DNA of 64,000 bases from an uncultured Caldimonas sp. (lineage in GTDB: Bacteria > Pseudomonadota > Gammaproteobacteria > Burkholderiales > Burkholderiaceae), in the NCBI RefSeq assembly GCF_946480305.1, contig NZ_CAMLJQ010000004.1, forward strand, positions 185,398 through 249,397, given 5' to 3'. A program made the position numbers and the translations under genes. How positions within the stretch are numbered: position 1 is the first letter of the stretch; each line of letters opens with the position of its first letter. Positions 8,096 to 17,724 of the stretch are shown here, piece by piece. The notes under the pieces are model-generated. The model worked only from the letters and a program-made list of their open reading frames with translations, was not told the origin of the DNA and searched no databases.

Positions 8096-9034
8096 ATGAA
8101 CTTCCGCACCCTGGACCTGAACCTGCTGCGCGTGTTCGACCACGTGATGGCCGAGCAGAACCTGACGCGCGCCGCCGAGCGGCTCGCGATGACGCAACCG
8201 GCCGTCAGCAATGCCCTGAAGCGCCTGCGCGAAGCGCTCGGCGACGACCTGCTGGTGCGCACCGCCTTCGGCGTGAAGCCGACTCCGCGTGCCGAGGCGC
8301 TGTGGCCGGAAGTGCGGGCAGCTCTGGCCCGGCTTCGCGAGGCGATCGAGCCGAGCGACTTCGACCCGGCCACCACCGAGGCCAGCTTCCGCCTGGCCAT
8401 GGCCGACGCCACCGCCGCCACCTTGATGCCGCCGCTGGTGGCGGACATCGAACAGACCCGTGCGCTGGTGAATCTGCGCGTGCTGCCGTTGACCACGCGC
8501 GACCCCCGGTCGCTACTCGAACACGGCGAGGTCGACTTTGCGATCGGCTACTTTCCTGACGCGGTGGCTGCGTTGTCGTCGCAAGGCAGCCATGCCACGC
8601 TGCACCATGAGCGCCTGTGGGACGACGAATACGTCTGCGTGATGCGCAAGGGCCACCCGCTCGCGCACGACGAGTTGACGCTGGACGCCTTCTGCGCCGC
8701 CCACCACCTGCTGGTGAGCTTTTCAGGGCGTGCGCACGGCTTCGTTGACCAGGCACTGGCCGCGCTCAACCGCACGCGCCGCATCGTGCTGACGGTCAAC
8801 CAGTTCTTCACTGCAGGCCGGGTGGTGACGCACTCGGATCTGCTGACCGTGCTGCCGCGCCGCTTCGTGCCGGCCACCGGCCTGGCCCACGAACTGGCGC
8901 TGCAGCCGCTGCCGCTCGCATTGCAGGGCGTGCACGTCGAAGTGCTGTGGCATCAACGCCACGATCGTGACCCGGCGCACCGGTGGATGCGGGAGCACGT
9001 CTTCGCTGCTGCTTCTTCTCTGCAGAGAAAGTGA
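8096..9034 (+). CDS. LysR-family transcriptional regulator
   Basis: A 312-residue regulator. The N-terminal winged helix-turn-helix occupies about residues 5-65 (LNLLRVFDHVMAEQNLTRAA, TQPAVSNALKRLRE). The effector-binding domain with two alpha/beta lobes follows from about 95 (FRLAMADATAATLMPPL, VDFAIGYFPD). It opens NFRTLDLNLL, as in the NodD/LinR-like branch. No clear ribosome site precedes the ATG. It is transcribed divergently from the paired small genes, with dyad symmetry between them, so it may regulate those and itself. The inducer is not predictable. Confidence 0.93.
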   Translation: MNFRTLDLNLLRVFDHVMAEQNLTRAAERLAMTQPAVSNALKRLREALGDDLLVRTAFGVKPTPRAEALWPEVRAALARLREAIEPSDFDPATTEASFRLAMADATAATLMPPLVADIEQTRALVNLRVLPLTTRDPRSLLEHGEVDFAIGYFPDAVAALSSQGSHATLHHERLWDDEYVCVMRKGHPLAHDELTLDAFCAAHHLLVSFSGRAHGFVDQALAALNRTRRIVLTVNQFFTAGRVVTHSDLLTVLPRRFVPATGLAHELALQPLPLALQGVHVEVLWHQRHDRDPAHRWMREHVFAAASSLQRK

Positions 9035-9079
9035 GCATAAGCACACATGCCTTTTCACATCAACCCTTCTTTGTCGGCT

Positions 9080-9107
9080 TCAAGTCAGCGCGAGCAGGTG
9101 CCGATAG
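9080..9107 (+). promoter_or_regulatory. Sigma-28 (FliA)-like promoter of the chemoreceptor gene
   Basis: TCAA (9080-9083) and GCCGATAG (9100-9107) separated by 16 bases approximate the FliA consensus TAAA-N15-GCCGATAA. It lies 58 bases before the chemoreceptor start. A similar element precedes the second chemoreceptor gene in this window. Confidence 0.6.
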
Positions 9108-9165
9108 CGCGAAAGACGTGCCGTGAGCTGCGGCGCGCATCGTTTGCAAAAAATAAGGAAGCCCG

Positions 9166-11214
9166 ATGAACCTCCTCGCCAACCTGCGCTTTCGCCAAAA
9201 GTTCGCGGTGCTGGGCCTGCTCGCCGGTTTGGCGACGGCCTTGCCATGCGTGCTCTACATCCGCGAGGCGGAACAGGACGTGCGCTTCACGGCCCGGCAG
9301 GTCGACGGTACGCCCGCCATCTCGGCGATGTACGAGGCAATCCGCGCAAGCCAGGAGCACCGCGGGCTGTCCACGGCGGCATTGGCTGGCAACACCAAGG
9401 CCGCTGAAGCCCGGCCCGGCAAGACCTCCGAGGTGGAGCAGGCCATCGCGGCCGTTGCCAGTCATTTCGACGAAGCCACGCTGGCCAAGGAATGGGGGGA
9501 GATGGCCCAGGCATGGCAAGCGCTCAAAAGCGAGGCGGCGGACGGCAAGCTGGACGCGGTGCAGAACTTCAAGCGCCACACCCAGCTGATCGACCAACAG
9601 CTCCACGTGCTTGACCGGGCCGTGGACCATTACAACTGGGCGCTGGACCCGGAGGTGGCTACCTTTTTTGCGATGCAGGCCACAGCAACCGACGGCATCC
9701 AATTCACGGAGAAGCTGGGGCAGCTGCGCGCCGTCGGCGCACGGCTGCTGACGCAAAAGCAGGCCACGCCGCAGGAACGCCTGCAGGCCCACGCGCTGCT
9801 GGTGCAGGCGCAGGACTACCATGCGCGCGTGCTTCGGGAGCTCGACAAGGCTGTGGCCGCCGACCCGAAGTACCAAGCCGAGCTGGCACCGCGCATCGAA
9901 GAACTGAAGCGGCAGGTGACTGCTGCGCTGGCGCTGGCGCAGGCCCAGGTGGTGGAAGCCGAAGCGCTGGAGCACGATCCAAACGCCTACTTTGCTGCCG
10001 CGACTGCAGCCATCCGCCAGCAATTCGAACTGAACGCAGCAACCACTGCACTGATCGAAACCACGCTGGGCGACCGCGCGCAGTCTTTGAGGGTGCGTGA
10101 AGCGCTGCTCGGCATCGCGGCACTTACGCTGGCGCTCGCATGTGCCACATTCGCCTGGAGTTTCGCGCGCTCGACGATCCGCAGCCTCGACGAAGCACGG
10201 CGTGCCGCGCATGCGGTGGCATCAGGCGACCTGCAAAGCCGGATCGAGCCCGCCGGGCGCGACGAGGTCGGCCTGCTGATGATGGCGCTGAAAAACATGC
10301 AGGACAGCCTCGTGCGGATGGTGTCGCAGGTGCGCGTGAATGCCGACAGCGTGGCCACCGCCAGCCAGCAGATTTCGGCCGGCGCACTGGACCTCAGCGC
10401 GCGCACCGAGCAGCAGGCCAGTTCGCTCGAGGAAACGGCCGCCAGCATGGAAGAGCTGACCGGCACGGTGGCGCAGAACGCCGGCAATGCGGAGCAGGCC
10501 GACCGACTGGCGCAGGAAGCAGCCGCGGTGGCACAGCGCGGCGGCGCGGCCGTGAGCCGCATGGTGGACACGATGCAGGACATCCACCACAGCAGCCAAA
10601 AGGTGGCCGAGATCATCGGCGTGATCGACGGCATCGCGTTCCAGACCAACATCCTGGCGCTGAACGCCGCCGTGGAAGCCGCGCGCGCCGGTGAGCAAGG
10701 GCGAGGCTTCGCCGTCGTTGCAAGCGAGGTACGCAGCCTCGCTCAGCGCAGCGCGGGCGCCGCGAAGGAGATCAAGACATTGATCTCCGCGAGCGCGGAG
10801 CGCATCGAGTCCGGTACCTCGCTGGCGGGAGAAACCGGTGCCAGGATGCAGGAGATCGTGACCTCCATTCAGCGCGTGTCGCAGATCGTCGGCGAGATCT
10901 CCACCGCGTGCCGCGAGCAGAGTGCGGGCATCGGGCAGGTGAGTCAGGCGGTGGCGCAGATGGATGAGAACACGCAGCAGAACGCGGCACTGGTGGAGGA
11001 GTCGGCAGCTTCGGCGGAGAGCTTGCGCGTACAGGCCTCACAGCTTGCGAACACGGTCGGTGCGTTCAAGTTGCCCGCCGCACCGGACACCGAAAGCCCC
11101 CGGGCGCACAACCGCCCGTCTGGCCTCTCGCGGCTGCGCGCCGGCACAAGCCGGCAGCTCCGCCCCGGCGCTGGCATGAGGCCGGCAGGGGTTGTTCGGT
11201 CGGCCACGGCATGA
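9166..11214 (+). CDS. Methyl-accepting chemotaxis protein with NIT-like sensor domain
   Basis: A 682-residue inner-membrane chemoreceptor. TM1 lies at about residues 13-28 and TM2 at about 312-332. The periplasmic part between them is helical, with the QEHRGLS block near residue 64 typical of nitrate/nitrite-sensing (NIT-type) domains. A HAMP linker follows (about 333-385, [11 protein letters not shown]). Then comes the signalling hairpin with the conserved tip [20 protein letters not shown] near residue 505. There is no C-terminal NWETF-type pentapeptide for CheR/CheB docking, which is common among soil betaproteobacteria. The ligand is unknown; the upstream sigma-28-like promoter suggests expression with flagellar genes. 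Confidence 0.95.
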   Translation: MNLLANLRFRQKFAVLGLLAGLATALPCVLYIREAEQDVRFTARQVDGTPAISAMYEAIRASQEHRGLSTAALAGNTKAAEARPGKTSEVEQAIAAVASHFDEATLAKEWGEMAQAWQALKSEAADGKLDAVQNFKRHTQLIDQQLHVLDRAVDHYNWALDPEVATFFAMQATATDGIQFTEKLGQLRAVGARLLTQKQATPQERLQAHALLVQAQDYHARVLRELDKAVAADPKYQAELAPRIEELKRQVTAALALAQAQVVEAEALEHDPNAYFAAATAAIRQQFELNAATTALIETTLGDRAQSLRVREALLGIAALTLALACATFAWSFARSTIRSLDEARRAAHAVASGDLQSRIEPAGRDEVGLLMMALKNMQDSLVRMVSQVRVNADSVATASQQISAGALDLSARTEQQASSLEETAASMEELTGTVAQNAGNAEQADRLAQEAAAVAQRGGAAVSRMVDTMQDIHHSSQKVAEIIGVIDGIAFQTNILALNAAVEAARAGEQGRGFAVVASEVRSLAQRSAGAAKEIKTLISASAERIESGTSLAGETGARMQEIVTSIQRVSQIVGEISTACREQSAGIGQVSQAVAQMDENTQQNAALVEESAASAESLRVQASQLANTVGAFKLPAAPDTESPRAHNRPSGLSRLRAGTSRQLRPGAGMRPAGVVRSATA

Positions 11215-11242
11215 GGCACGGCCGCCGCAGCCCCCGGCTGTG

Positions 11243-11701
11243 TCAGCTGCGCCGCATTTCCTTCGACACCTCGCGCAGCGCGTCGAGGTTCTCGATGCGC
11301 GAGATCTGCTGCATCAGGTGGTCGGCGATCGCGTCTTCGACTTCCTTCAGCAGCGCGTCGTCGGCACCCAGCGCTTGTGCATAGGCCTTGACCTTGGCCT
11401 GCTCGCCTTGCGAGTACTTGCCGTCGGCATACCCGAGCAGCACGCACGACTGCAGGAAGGCCGCCTTCAGGTCGGCGGACGGAAAGGTCTCGGCCAGCGT
11501 CGACAGGTCGAGCGGCACGCGGATCAATTCCTCGAACGTGGTGAGCGCGCCGGTCTCGCCCTGGCAGCTGTCGTAGAAGCCGCGCAGCATCACGCGCTCG
11601 GCGTCATGCTGGCCATCGGTGAGCGACAGCTCGTGCATCGCGCGGACGATGGCCTGCACGTGGTGGATCTCGAGCGGGTACTGCGAGGTGATGAAACTCA
11701 T
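11243..11701 (-). CDS. TerB-like protein, third gene of a PspA/AAA cluster
   Basis: A 152-residue all-helical protein. The repeated pattern of acidic helix ends (LSLTDGQHDAERVMLRGF, LGYADGKYSQGEQAKVKAYA) matches the TerB/DjlA fold, where DG(x)xxxxE pairs form a metal site. A strong AAGGA ribosome site precedes ATG 11701. It lies 43 bases downstream of the AAA ATPase gene on the same strand and converges on the chemoreceptor gene. TerB-like domains are known to link membrane stress modules; the exact role here is inferred from company. Confidence 0.8.
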   Translation of the reverse strand: MSFITSQYPLEIHHVQAIVRAMHELSLTDGQHDAERVMLRGFYDSCQGETGALTTFEELIRVPLDLSTLAETFPSADLKAAFLQSCVLLGYADGKYSQGEQAKVKAYAQALGADDALLKEVEDAIADHLMQQISRIENLDALREVSKEMRRS

Positions 11702-11744
11702 GGGGGTGTCCTTTCGATGGAAGGATGATGCGGGCTGCGCGCGC

Positions 11745-13592
11745 TCACAGCTTCAGCTGCGACCTGAGCTCGCGCAGGCGGCGGTTGAGGTCGGCGGCAT
11801 CGAGCTCGCGAAAGCGCTCCGGCAGCATGCTGCGCCGTGATGCCTCGAAGACCGCGAGCATCTCCATGTAGCTGAGCATGGTCGCGTCGCGCGAAGGCAT
11901 GTAGTCGGCGACCGCGGCGCGCAACTCTGCCGCGCCCACCGGCCGCTCGCCAGCCTGTGCCACCGCGAGCAGCGTCACCGCTTCGAGGTCGGCGTTCGAA
12001 CAGCCGACCAGCGGCGCTGACACGTGCTCCCGCTCCTGCACCCAGTCGACCGCGGCCACGCCGTAGCGCTTGAACAGCGCGTCGAGCACGCTCTCCACTT
12101 CCTCGGGCCGCTCGGCATAGAAGAAGGGGATCTTGCGGTCCAGCCGGCCGGCGCGCTTGATGTCGGTGTCGAGCTTGTCGGGCCGGTTGGTCATCAGGAT
12201 GAACAGCACGACGCCGCGGTTGTCGGGGTCGCTCATGAACTCCTTGAGCTTGGCGATCACGCGCGACGAGGTGCCGCCGTCGCTGTCTTCGGAGCCGGAG
12301 CCGAAGCTGCGGTCGCCCTCGTCGATGATGAGGATGATGGGCCCCAGCGCCTTCACCATCGTCAACACCTTGTCGAGGTTGGCTTCGGTGGAGCCGACCC
12401 ACTTGGAGCGGAAGTTCTTCAGCGTGACGGCGCTCAGGCCGGAGCTGGCCGCGAAGCATTTGGCCACGAAGGTCTTGCCGGTGCCCATCGGGCCGACGAA
12501 CATCAGCCCCATCGGGCAGCGCTTGCGATCGCCGCTGCGCACGTCGGCAGCGATCTGCATCAGCTCCTGCTTGATGGCCTCGTTGCCGCCCACGGCCTCC
12601 AGGCCCAGCCCGGTGCTGGTGAACTCGATCAGCCCGGCGCATTCCTTCTCGATGATCTCGCGCTTGCGGCGGTGCACGAGCTGGATCAGCTCGTCGGACA
12701 CATCGCCTCGCTTCGGCTCGTCCTGCAGTGCACGCGCCGGATCGATCAGGTGGCGGATCTCCTGTGCGTCCATGCCGCGCGTGAGCGCGGTCAGCTTGTC
12801 GGCCCGGGCTTCGGCATCGGGCGAGTCGCCGAGCAGGCTGCGCACGTAGCGGCGGCGTTCCTCGTCGGGCAGGCTTTCATCGGGCGCGGGCGTCAGGATC
12901 TGCGCGATCTGCACCGCGCGCAGGCCGCTGGTGTGCGAGGCGAGGCGGCGCACCTGCTCGTCGGTCAGCGACTTGTCGGCCTGGCGGATCACCTCGGTGC
13001 GCAGCGCGAGGTCGGGCAGCGGCAGCTCGACGGCGGCGACGCGCGGGTTGGCGACGATCTTGGCGTTCAATTCGGCCAGCGATTCGGTGAGCAGGAAGAC
13101 GACGTTGTCGCGCCGCTTGAACTGGGGGCTGAGCGTCCAGCGGTGCAGGCGGATCGCGGCGCGCCGGTCGGATTCGTTGAGGAAGTTCTCCTCGCCCGGC
13201 GGCACCACGCTGCCGGCATAGGGCACGATGAGCGCCATGCGGTGGCGCACCATGATCTCGTCTTCGAGCTGCGCCAGGGTCTGGTCGGCGCTGGCGCCTT
13301 CGGGAAACGCGGGCTCCGGCAGGCTGCTGGTGCGCTTGGCGTAGCGCACGCCGGCGGACGGATCGAACACCGCCACGGTGTCCTTGTTGTCGTGCAGCAG
13401 CACGTCGCACAGGAACTCGACCAGGTGCCAGTAGCGGCCGTTCCAGAAGATCTCGTCATACACGTTGCCGTGCAGCACGAACATCGACGCCTCGTCGCCG
13501 ATGTACTTGCGCCGCACCGCCTGCGCCCACTCGGGCAACGGCGGACGCGGGCCGCTGGGCGCGGGGCGGCTGACCGGGACGGGCTCGTGCAT
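11745..13592 (-). CDS. Tandem AAA+ ATPase of a PspA-associated cluster
   Basis: A 615-residue protein (ATG 13592; a GTG directly before at 13595 is possible). The N-terminal half (about 25-250) keeps AAA-like strands ([23 protein letters not shown]) but has no P-loop, so it looks like a degenerate AAA module. The second module has Walker A GPMGTGKT at 367-374, Walker [10 protein letters not shown] at about 419-427, sensor-1 Asn in [10 protein letters not shown] and an arginine finger region [10 protein letters not shown]. The start is only 11 bases from the pspA stop. It probably remodels or disassembles the PspA-like polymer at the membrane; that is inference from the gene order. Confidence 0.88.
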   Translation of the reverse strand: MHEPVPVSRPAPSGPRPPLPEWAQAVRRKYIGDEASMFVLHGNVYDEIFWNGRYWHLVEFLCDVLLHDNKDTVAVFDPSAGVRYAKRTSSLPEPAFPEGASADQTLAQLEDEIMVRHRMALIVPYAGSVVPPGEENFLNESDRRAAIRLHRWTLSPQFKRRDNVVFLLTESLAELNAKIVANPRVAAVELPLPDLALRTEVIRQADKSLTDEQVRRLASHTSGLRAVQIAQILTPAPDESLPDEERRRYVRSLLGDSPDAEARADKLTALTRGMDAQEIRHLIDPARALQDEPKRGDVSDELIQLVHRRKREIIEKECAGLIEFTSTGLGLEAVGGNEAIKQELMQIAADVRSGDRKRCPMGLMFVGPMGTGKTFVAKCFAASSGLSAVTLKNFRSKWVGSTEANLDKVLTMVKALGPIILIIDEGDRSFGSGSEDSDGGTSSRVIAKLKEFMSDPDNRGVVLFILMTNRPDKLDTDIKRAGRLDRKIPFFYAERPEEVESVLDALFKRYGVAAVDWVQEREHVSAPLVGCSNADLEAVTLLAVAQAGERPVGAAELRAAVADYMPSRDATMLSYMEMLAVFEASRRSMLPERFRELDAADLNRRLRELRSQLKL

Positions 13593-13605
13593 CACCGGCG
13601 CCGGT

Positions 13606-14316
13606 TCACATCTGCTTGGTGCTGCTCTGCTGAGCCGCGGCCCGCTGCCGCTTGAGCTCGTCGAGCTGCGCTCGTGCCGTGATGTTGCCCGCCTGCTGGC
13701 GCAGCTTGTTCAGGCGCACGTCGAGGTCGGACTCGTGCAGCTCCCTGCCGAGGTTGGCTTCGGCAATGGTGTTCTTGATGTGCTCGCGCACGCGCTCCAG
13801 CGCCTGCACGTCGGCGTCGACGCTCAGCCCTTCGAGCTGGTTCTGGATCTGCACGCGGGCCTTCGCGCTCTGCATCTTCGCGAGCATGCGATCGCGCTCT
13901 TCCTTCAGCTTGCCGATCTCGCTCTTGACGGACAGCAGCGCGTTCTTCGCGTCCTCGGCATCGGCGCGGGCCTGCTCCGCCTCGGTGGCGAGGCCGGTCA
14001 GCTCGGTTTCGATGGCCGACTTCTTCTGCAACAGCACCAGCGCGAGGTCGTCCTGGTTGGTGACGAGGGCGGCCTCCAGCTCGGTCGAGACCTGCTCGAG
14101 TGCGGTGCGCTGCGAGCTGACTCTGGACTCGATCTCTTCACGGCGTCGCACGATGGCGGCGGTGGCATTCTTCAGGCGCGAGTACTTGGTCACCATGCCG
14201 TTGATCGCGTTCTCGTACGCGATCTCGGGATGCTCTTTCTCGACGTCGGCGACCCAGAGAGAAACAAAGCCCTTCCACAGGTTGTTCAGTCGAGCGAAGA
14301 GGTTGATGTCCGCCAT
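13606..14316 (-). CDS. PspA/IM30-family protein
   Basis: A 236-residue protein, almost entirely long coiled-coil helix. ATG 14316 has AGGAG nearby and gives the family-type opening [17 protein letters not shown], an amphipathic membrane-binding helix. Motifs [17 protein letters not shown] and [21 protein letters not shown] fit the PspA/IM30 hairpin. These proteins assemble into rings or rods that repair the cytoplasmic membrane during envelope stress (ESCRT-III-like fold). It heads the three-gene unit with the AAA ATPase and the TerB-like gene. I see no convincing sigma-54 promoter upstream, so control probably differs from E. coli pspA. Confidence 0.9.
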   Translation of the reverse strand: MADINLFARLNNLWKGFVSLWVADVEKEHPEIAYENAINGMVTKYSRLKNATAAIVRRREEIESRVSSQRTALEQVSTELEAALVTNQDDLALVLLQKKSAIETELTGLATEAEQARADAEDAKNALLSVKSEIGKLKEERDRMLAKMQSAKARVQIQNQLEGLSVDADVQALERVREHIKNTIAEANLGRELHESDLDVRLNKLRQQAGNITARAQLDELKRQRAAAQQSSTKQM

Positions 14317-14694
14317 GGTGTGCTCCTGCGTTTGGATGCGGGTGGGGTGTAGGGGCTGCAACAACCGGCGGCTTCAGGCCGGTCGCAGATGAGGGCCGAC
14401 AGGGGGGCGGCAGACCGCGGCCGCGGCGTCGAGTGCTTCGATGCGGCTTTCCCGGCACGTCGTGCCGTATGGATTCGAGCACTGCGCGCGTGCTCGATGC
14501 AGGCTGTTTTGGTCGCCCTTTGCATTCCCCGCCATCCCGTGTTCGATGAGCGGGCAGTGTAGAGCAAGCCCCCGCAGGACACACGTGCCGTGTGCCCTCC
14601 GTTCGGGGTGGTGCCGCCCGCAATGGGGCCGGGTGCAAGGAATGTCGCCCACTTGCCGGGGCGTTGCCCAGGCAGGCGAGGCGGTGCTGAAGCG
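14317..14694. other. Intergenic region upstream of the pspA-like gene
   Basis: This 378-base gap separates the ends/starts of two minus-strand units (dadA ends at 14695; pspA-like starts at 14316) and should hold the promoter of the PspA cluster. A small hairpin GAGCAC-GCGCGC-GTGCTC occurs around 14476-14494. A GG...GC pair near 14580-14600 has the wrong spacing for sigma-54. No gene is supported. Confidence 0.4.
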
Positions 14695-16011
14695 TCAGGC
14701 CGGAACGCGCTGGCGCTTGGGCGCGGCGAACGCGCCCGCCTCTTCGCCGAAGAAGCCGAAGTCGAGCGCCGGGCGGCGCCCGCTCATCAGCTCGGCGAGC
14801 GCGCGGCCCGAGCCCGCACCATGCGTCCAGCCCAGCGTGCCGTGGCCGGCGTTGACCCACAGGTTGTCGAGCCGGCTGCGGCCGATGTAGGGAATGTTGG
14901 TCGGCGTGCTGGGGCGCAGGCCGGTCCAGTAGTTGGGCTCGGTGGTGTCGGCCACGCCGGGGAAGATCTCTTCGTACCGGCGGATCAGGGCCTCGCAGCG
15001 CACGCGGGCGGTGGGTGTGTCGAGCCGGGTGTCGAAGCCGGCCAGCTCGGCGGTGCCGGCGATGCGCACCCTGTCGCCCAGGCGCGAGATGGCGATCTTG
15101 CGCGCGTCGTCGATCATGCTGACGACGCTGGCCCGCTCCGGGTGCTTCAGCCGCAATGTGGCCGAGTAGCCTTTGGCCGGGTAGATGTTGAGGTGCACGC
15201 CGAGCGGGCGCAGCAGCGGCGCGGTGTAGGAGCCGAGCGCGGCGACGAAGGCGTCGGCCTTCAGGCGGCTGTCGTGCCCATCGGCACGCCGGCTGACGTG
15301 CACGGCGCTCACCCGGGCGCCGTCGCTGTCGAAGCCTGCGATGTCGTGGTCGAACAGGAATTCGACGCCGGCCGCCTGGCAACGCCGTGCCAGGGCCTGC
15401 GTGAACAGCAGCGCGTCGCCGGACTCGTCGCTCGCGGTGTAGGTGCCGCCGGCGATGTGCGGCGCGAAGTGCGCCAGCGAGGGCTCGATCTTCAGCACCT
15501 CTTCACGGCTCAGCACCTGACGGTCCACGCCGTACTTGCGCATCAGCTCGGCACCGGCGGCGCCGGCCTCCAGGTCCTTCTGGCTGGAGAAGAAATGCAG
15601 GATGCCGCGCTCCAGCCGGTGGTACTCGATGCCCGTCTGCGCCACCAGCGCCTTCAGCGATTCATGGCTGTAGCGGCCCAGCGCGACGAGCTGCCGCACG
15701 TTGCGCTCGAAGGCCGTATCGGAGCACTGCATCAGGAAGCCCAGACCCCAGCGCCACTGCTGCGGATCGAGCTTGGGGCGGAACAGCAACGGCGAGTCGT
15801 CGCGCATCAGCCACTTCAACACCTTCAGCGGCGCTTCGGCGCTGGCCCAAGGTTCGCAGAAGCTGACGGAGATCTGCGCGCCGTTGGCGAAGCTGGTTTC
15901 GAGTGCGGCGTCGGGTTGCCGGTCGATCACGGTGACCTCGTGGCCTTCCTGCCGCAGGTACCAGGCGGTGCTGACGCCGATGATGCCGGCGCCGAGGACG
16001 ATGACTCTCAT
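14695..16011 (-). CDS. dadA: D-amino acid dehydrogenase (FAD)
   Basis: A 438-residue FAD-dependent enzyme that oxidises D-amino acids to 2-oxo acids and ammonia, feeding electrons to the respiratory chain. The N-terminal dinucleotide-binding loop is MRVIVLGAGIIGVSTAWYLR, with the acidic end in TVIDRQP. DadA-type blocks ANGAQISVSFCEPWA, LERGILHFF and HGTLGWTHGAGSGRALAEL are all visible. Length is normal. AAGGAG precedes ATG 16011. It lies 39 bases after the LysE-type exporter gene on the same strand, suggesting joint expression for amino acid turnover and export. Confidence 0.94.
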   Translation of the reverse strand: MRVIVLGAGIIGVSTAWYLRQEGHEVTVIDRQPDAALETSFANGAQISVSFCEPWASAEAPLKVLKWLMRDDSPLLFRPKLDPQQWRWGLGFLMQCSDTAFERNVRQLVALGRYSHESLKALVAQTGIEYHRLERGILHFFSSQKDLEAGAAGAELMRKYGVDRQVLSREEVLKIEPSLAHFAPHIAGGTYTASDESGDALLFTQALARRCQAAGVEFLFDHDIAGFDSDGARVSAVHVSRRADGHDSRLKADAFVAALGSYTAPLLRPLGVHLNIYPAKGYSATLRLKHPERASVVSMIDDARKIAISRLGDRVRIAGTAELAGFDTRLDTPTARVRCEALIRRYEEIFPGVADTTEPNYWTGLRPSTPTNIPYIGRSRLDNLWVNAGHGTLGWTHGAGSGRALAELMSGRRPALDFGFFGEEAGAFAAPKRQRVPA

Positions 16012-16050
16012 GCTGTGGCTCCTTGTGAGTGCTTGAGGCTCGAGTCGGTT

Positions 16051-16704
16051 TCAGAGTTGTAGCGGTTGCAGGGCCAGCTGGGCGGCCATCCAGAACATGA
16101 CCCCGGCGATGGCAGCGTCGATGCCGCGCCACACCCCGGGCTGCCGCAGCCAACGCGAGGCGGCAGCCGCGCCGAAGCCGAGCGCCGAGAACCACAGCGC
16201 CGATGCCAGGCCGGCCCCGCCGACGAAAGCCATGCGCGCCTCGCCTGCATGTTGTGCACCGAGCGTGCCCATCAGCACGACGGTGTCGAGGTAGACGTGC
16301 GGATTGAGATAGGTCATGGCCAGCGTGGCGGCCACGGTGGGGCCCAGCCTCTGCGCCGGCCCGGCGGCGACCAGCGCCTCGGCCGGGCCTTGCCACGCCT
16401 TCCATGCGGCGCGGGCGCCGTAGGCGAACAGGAATGCAGCGCCGGCATAGCGGCAGGCTTCGAGCCAGAAGGGCGACGCTGCGATCAACGCGCCGAGCCC
16501 GAAGACGCCGAGCGCCGTCAGCAGCCAGTCCGACACCGTGCACAACGCCACCACCTGCCACACGTGCGTGCGGGCCAGGCCCTGGCGCAGCACCAGCGCG
16601 TTCTGCGCGCCGATCGCAACGATCAGCCCGGCCATCGTGAGCAGGCCCTGCGCACCGGCGGAGGCGGCGGCGTGCTGGGCGGCGAGCGTGTCGGCAAAAG
16701 TCAT
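16051..16704 (-). CDS. LysE/ArgO-family amino acid exporter
   Basis: A 217-residue membrane protein with about six hydrophobic segments. ATG 16704 was chosen over 16731 because GAGGAG lies 12 bases upstream of it. The block IVAIGAQNALVLRQGL near residue 20 is the signature of the LysE/ArgO subgroup, which exports basic amino acids by proton-driven antiport. TMTYLNPHVYLDT-type sequence in the middle is also typical. The gene is divergent from an ArgP/LysG-like regulator, the usual partner of this transporter, so regulation by cytosolic lysine or arginine is likely. Confidence 0.92.
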   Translation of the reverse strand: MTFADTLAAQHAAASAGAQGLLTMAGLIVAIGAQNALVLRQGLARTHVWQVVALCTVSDWLLTALGVFGLGALIAASPFWLEACRYAGAAFLFAYGARAAWKAWQGPAEALVAAGPAQRLGPTVAATLAMTYLNPHVYLDTVVLMGTLGAQHAGEARMAFVGGAGLASALWFSALGFGAAAASRWLRQPGVWRGIDAAIAGVMFWMAAQLALQPLQL

Positions 16705-16738
16705 CCGGCCATTTTGCTCCTCGCGTAACATTGATGAA

Positions 16739-16758
16739 GCGAGATGAATATTTCTCGC
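16739..16758. promoter_or_regulatory. Inverted repeat between lysE-type and argP-type genes
   Basis: GCGAGA (16739-16744) and TCTCGC (16753-16758) flank an 8-base AT-rich spacer, giving a LysR-type dyad in the 72-base divergent promoter. It is the probable binding site of the ArgP/LysG-like regulator. Confidence 0.6.
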
Positions 16759-16776
16759 TCAACATTAGCGAAGCTT

Positions 16777-17724
16777 ATGCAGAACTTCGATCCCGCTGCG
16801 CTCGAATGCCTGGCCGCACTGGTCGACGAAGGCAGCTTCGAACGTGCCGCCACGCGCCTGTCCATCACGCAGTCGGCCGTGTCGCAACGCTTGCGGGCCC
16901 TGGAAGCGGCGGTCGGCCAGCTGCTCGTGGTGCGCTCCCGCCCATTGCGCCTGACCGAGCCGGGCAAGGTGCTGCTGCGCTTCGCACGGCAGTGGCAGGC
17001 CTTGCGTGCCGACGCCGAGCGCGAGCTGGAAGCCGCCGCCCGGCCTGATGAACGGCTGCCGATCGCGGTGAATGCGGACAGCCTGGCCACCTGGGTGCTG
17101 CCCGCGCTCGACCCGCTCGTGCAGGAGGGCGTGTCGCTCGAACTGGTGGTCGACGACCAGGACTTCACGCATGAATGGCTGCGCCAGGGCGCGGTGCTCG
17201 GCTGCGTCACCACGGTGGGGCAGGCGCTGCGCGGGTGTCGCGTGGCGCCGCTGGGCGTGATGAGCTACATCGCGGTCGCCAGCCCGGCGTTCATCGCACG
17301 CGAGTTGCCGCGCGGGCTGCACCGCGGCAACTTCGCCAACGTGCCCTTCCTCGTGTTCAACCGCAAGGACGACATGCAGACGCACTGGGTCGCACGCGCG
17401 TTCGGCCTGCCGTCGCCCCGGTTGCGCGAGCGCTTCGTGCCGTCGTCGGAGGCCTACGTGCGCGCGGTGCGCATGGGCTGGGGCGTCGGCGTGGTGCCGC
17501 AGGTGCAGGTGCAGCCGTGGCTGGACAGCGGCGAGCTGGTCCCCATCCACCCGGACGTGACGCTGGAGATCGCGCTCTACTGGCACCGCTGGCGGCTCGG
17601 TGACGAACTGCACGAACCCGGCGTGCGCGCCGCGTTGATCAGCCGCATCGGCGACGCACTGATCGAAGGCGCGAGCGCCGCGCTGCTGCCCTTTCCAGAA
17701 CCGCCGACCGAGGGCACCGAATGA
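16777..17724 (+). CDS. ArgP/LysG-like LysR-family regulator
   Basis: A 315-residue regulator. Start at ATG 16777 gives the family-type opening MQNFDPAALECLAALVDEGSF; an in-frame ATG at 16744 lies inside the operator-like repeat and is less likely. Helix-turn-helix residues read RLSITQSAVSQRLRALE. The effector domain has RPLRLTEPGKVLLRFARQW and VPQVQVQPWLDSGELV, as in the ArgP/IciA/LysG group. These activate the divergent LysE/ArgO exporter in response to basic amino acids. The stop overlaps the EamA transporter start (ATGA 17721-17724). Confidence 0.92.
   Translation: MQNFDPAALECLAALVDEGSFERAATRLSITQSAVSQRLRALEAAVGQLLVVRSRPLRLTEPGKVLLRFARQWQALRADAERELEAAARPDERLPIAVNADSLATWVLPALDPLVQEGVSLELVVDDQDFTHEWLRQGAVLGCVTTVGQALRGCRVAPLGVMSYIAVASPAFIARELPRGLHRGNFANVPFLVFNRKDDMQTHWVARAFGLPSPRLRERFVPSSEAYVRAVRMGWGVGVVPQVQVQPWLDSGELVPIHPDVTLEIALYWHRWRLGDELHEPGVRAALISRIGDALIEGASAALLPFPEPPTEGTE

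Noticed and set aside
12024..13655. A 543-residue plus-strand frame opposite the AAA ATPase
   Set aside because: Antisense shadow: the minus strand has Walker A and B motifs in the right order and spacing.
14560..14620. Possible sigma-54 promoter before the PspA-like gene
   Set aside because: The GG and GC pairs are 12 bases apart rather than 10, and no IHF or enhancer-like element was seen.
14590..16062. A 490-residue plus-strand frame opposite dadA
   Set aside because: The minus-strand product has a complete FAD enzyme pattern; the plus frame has none.
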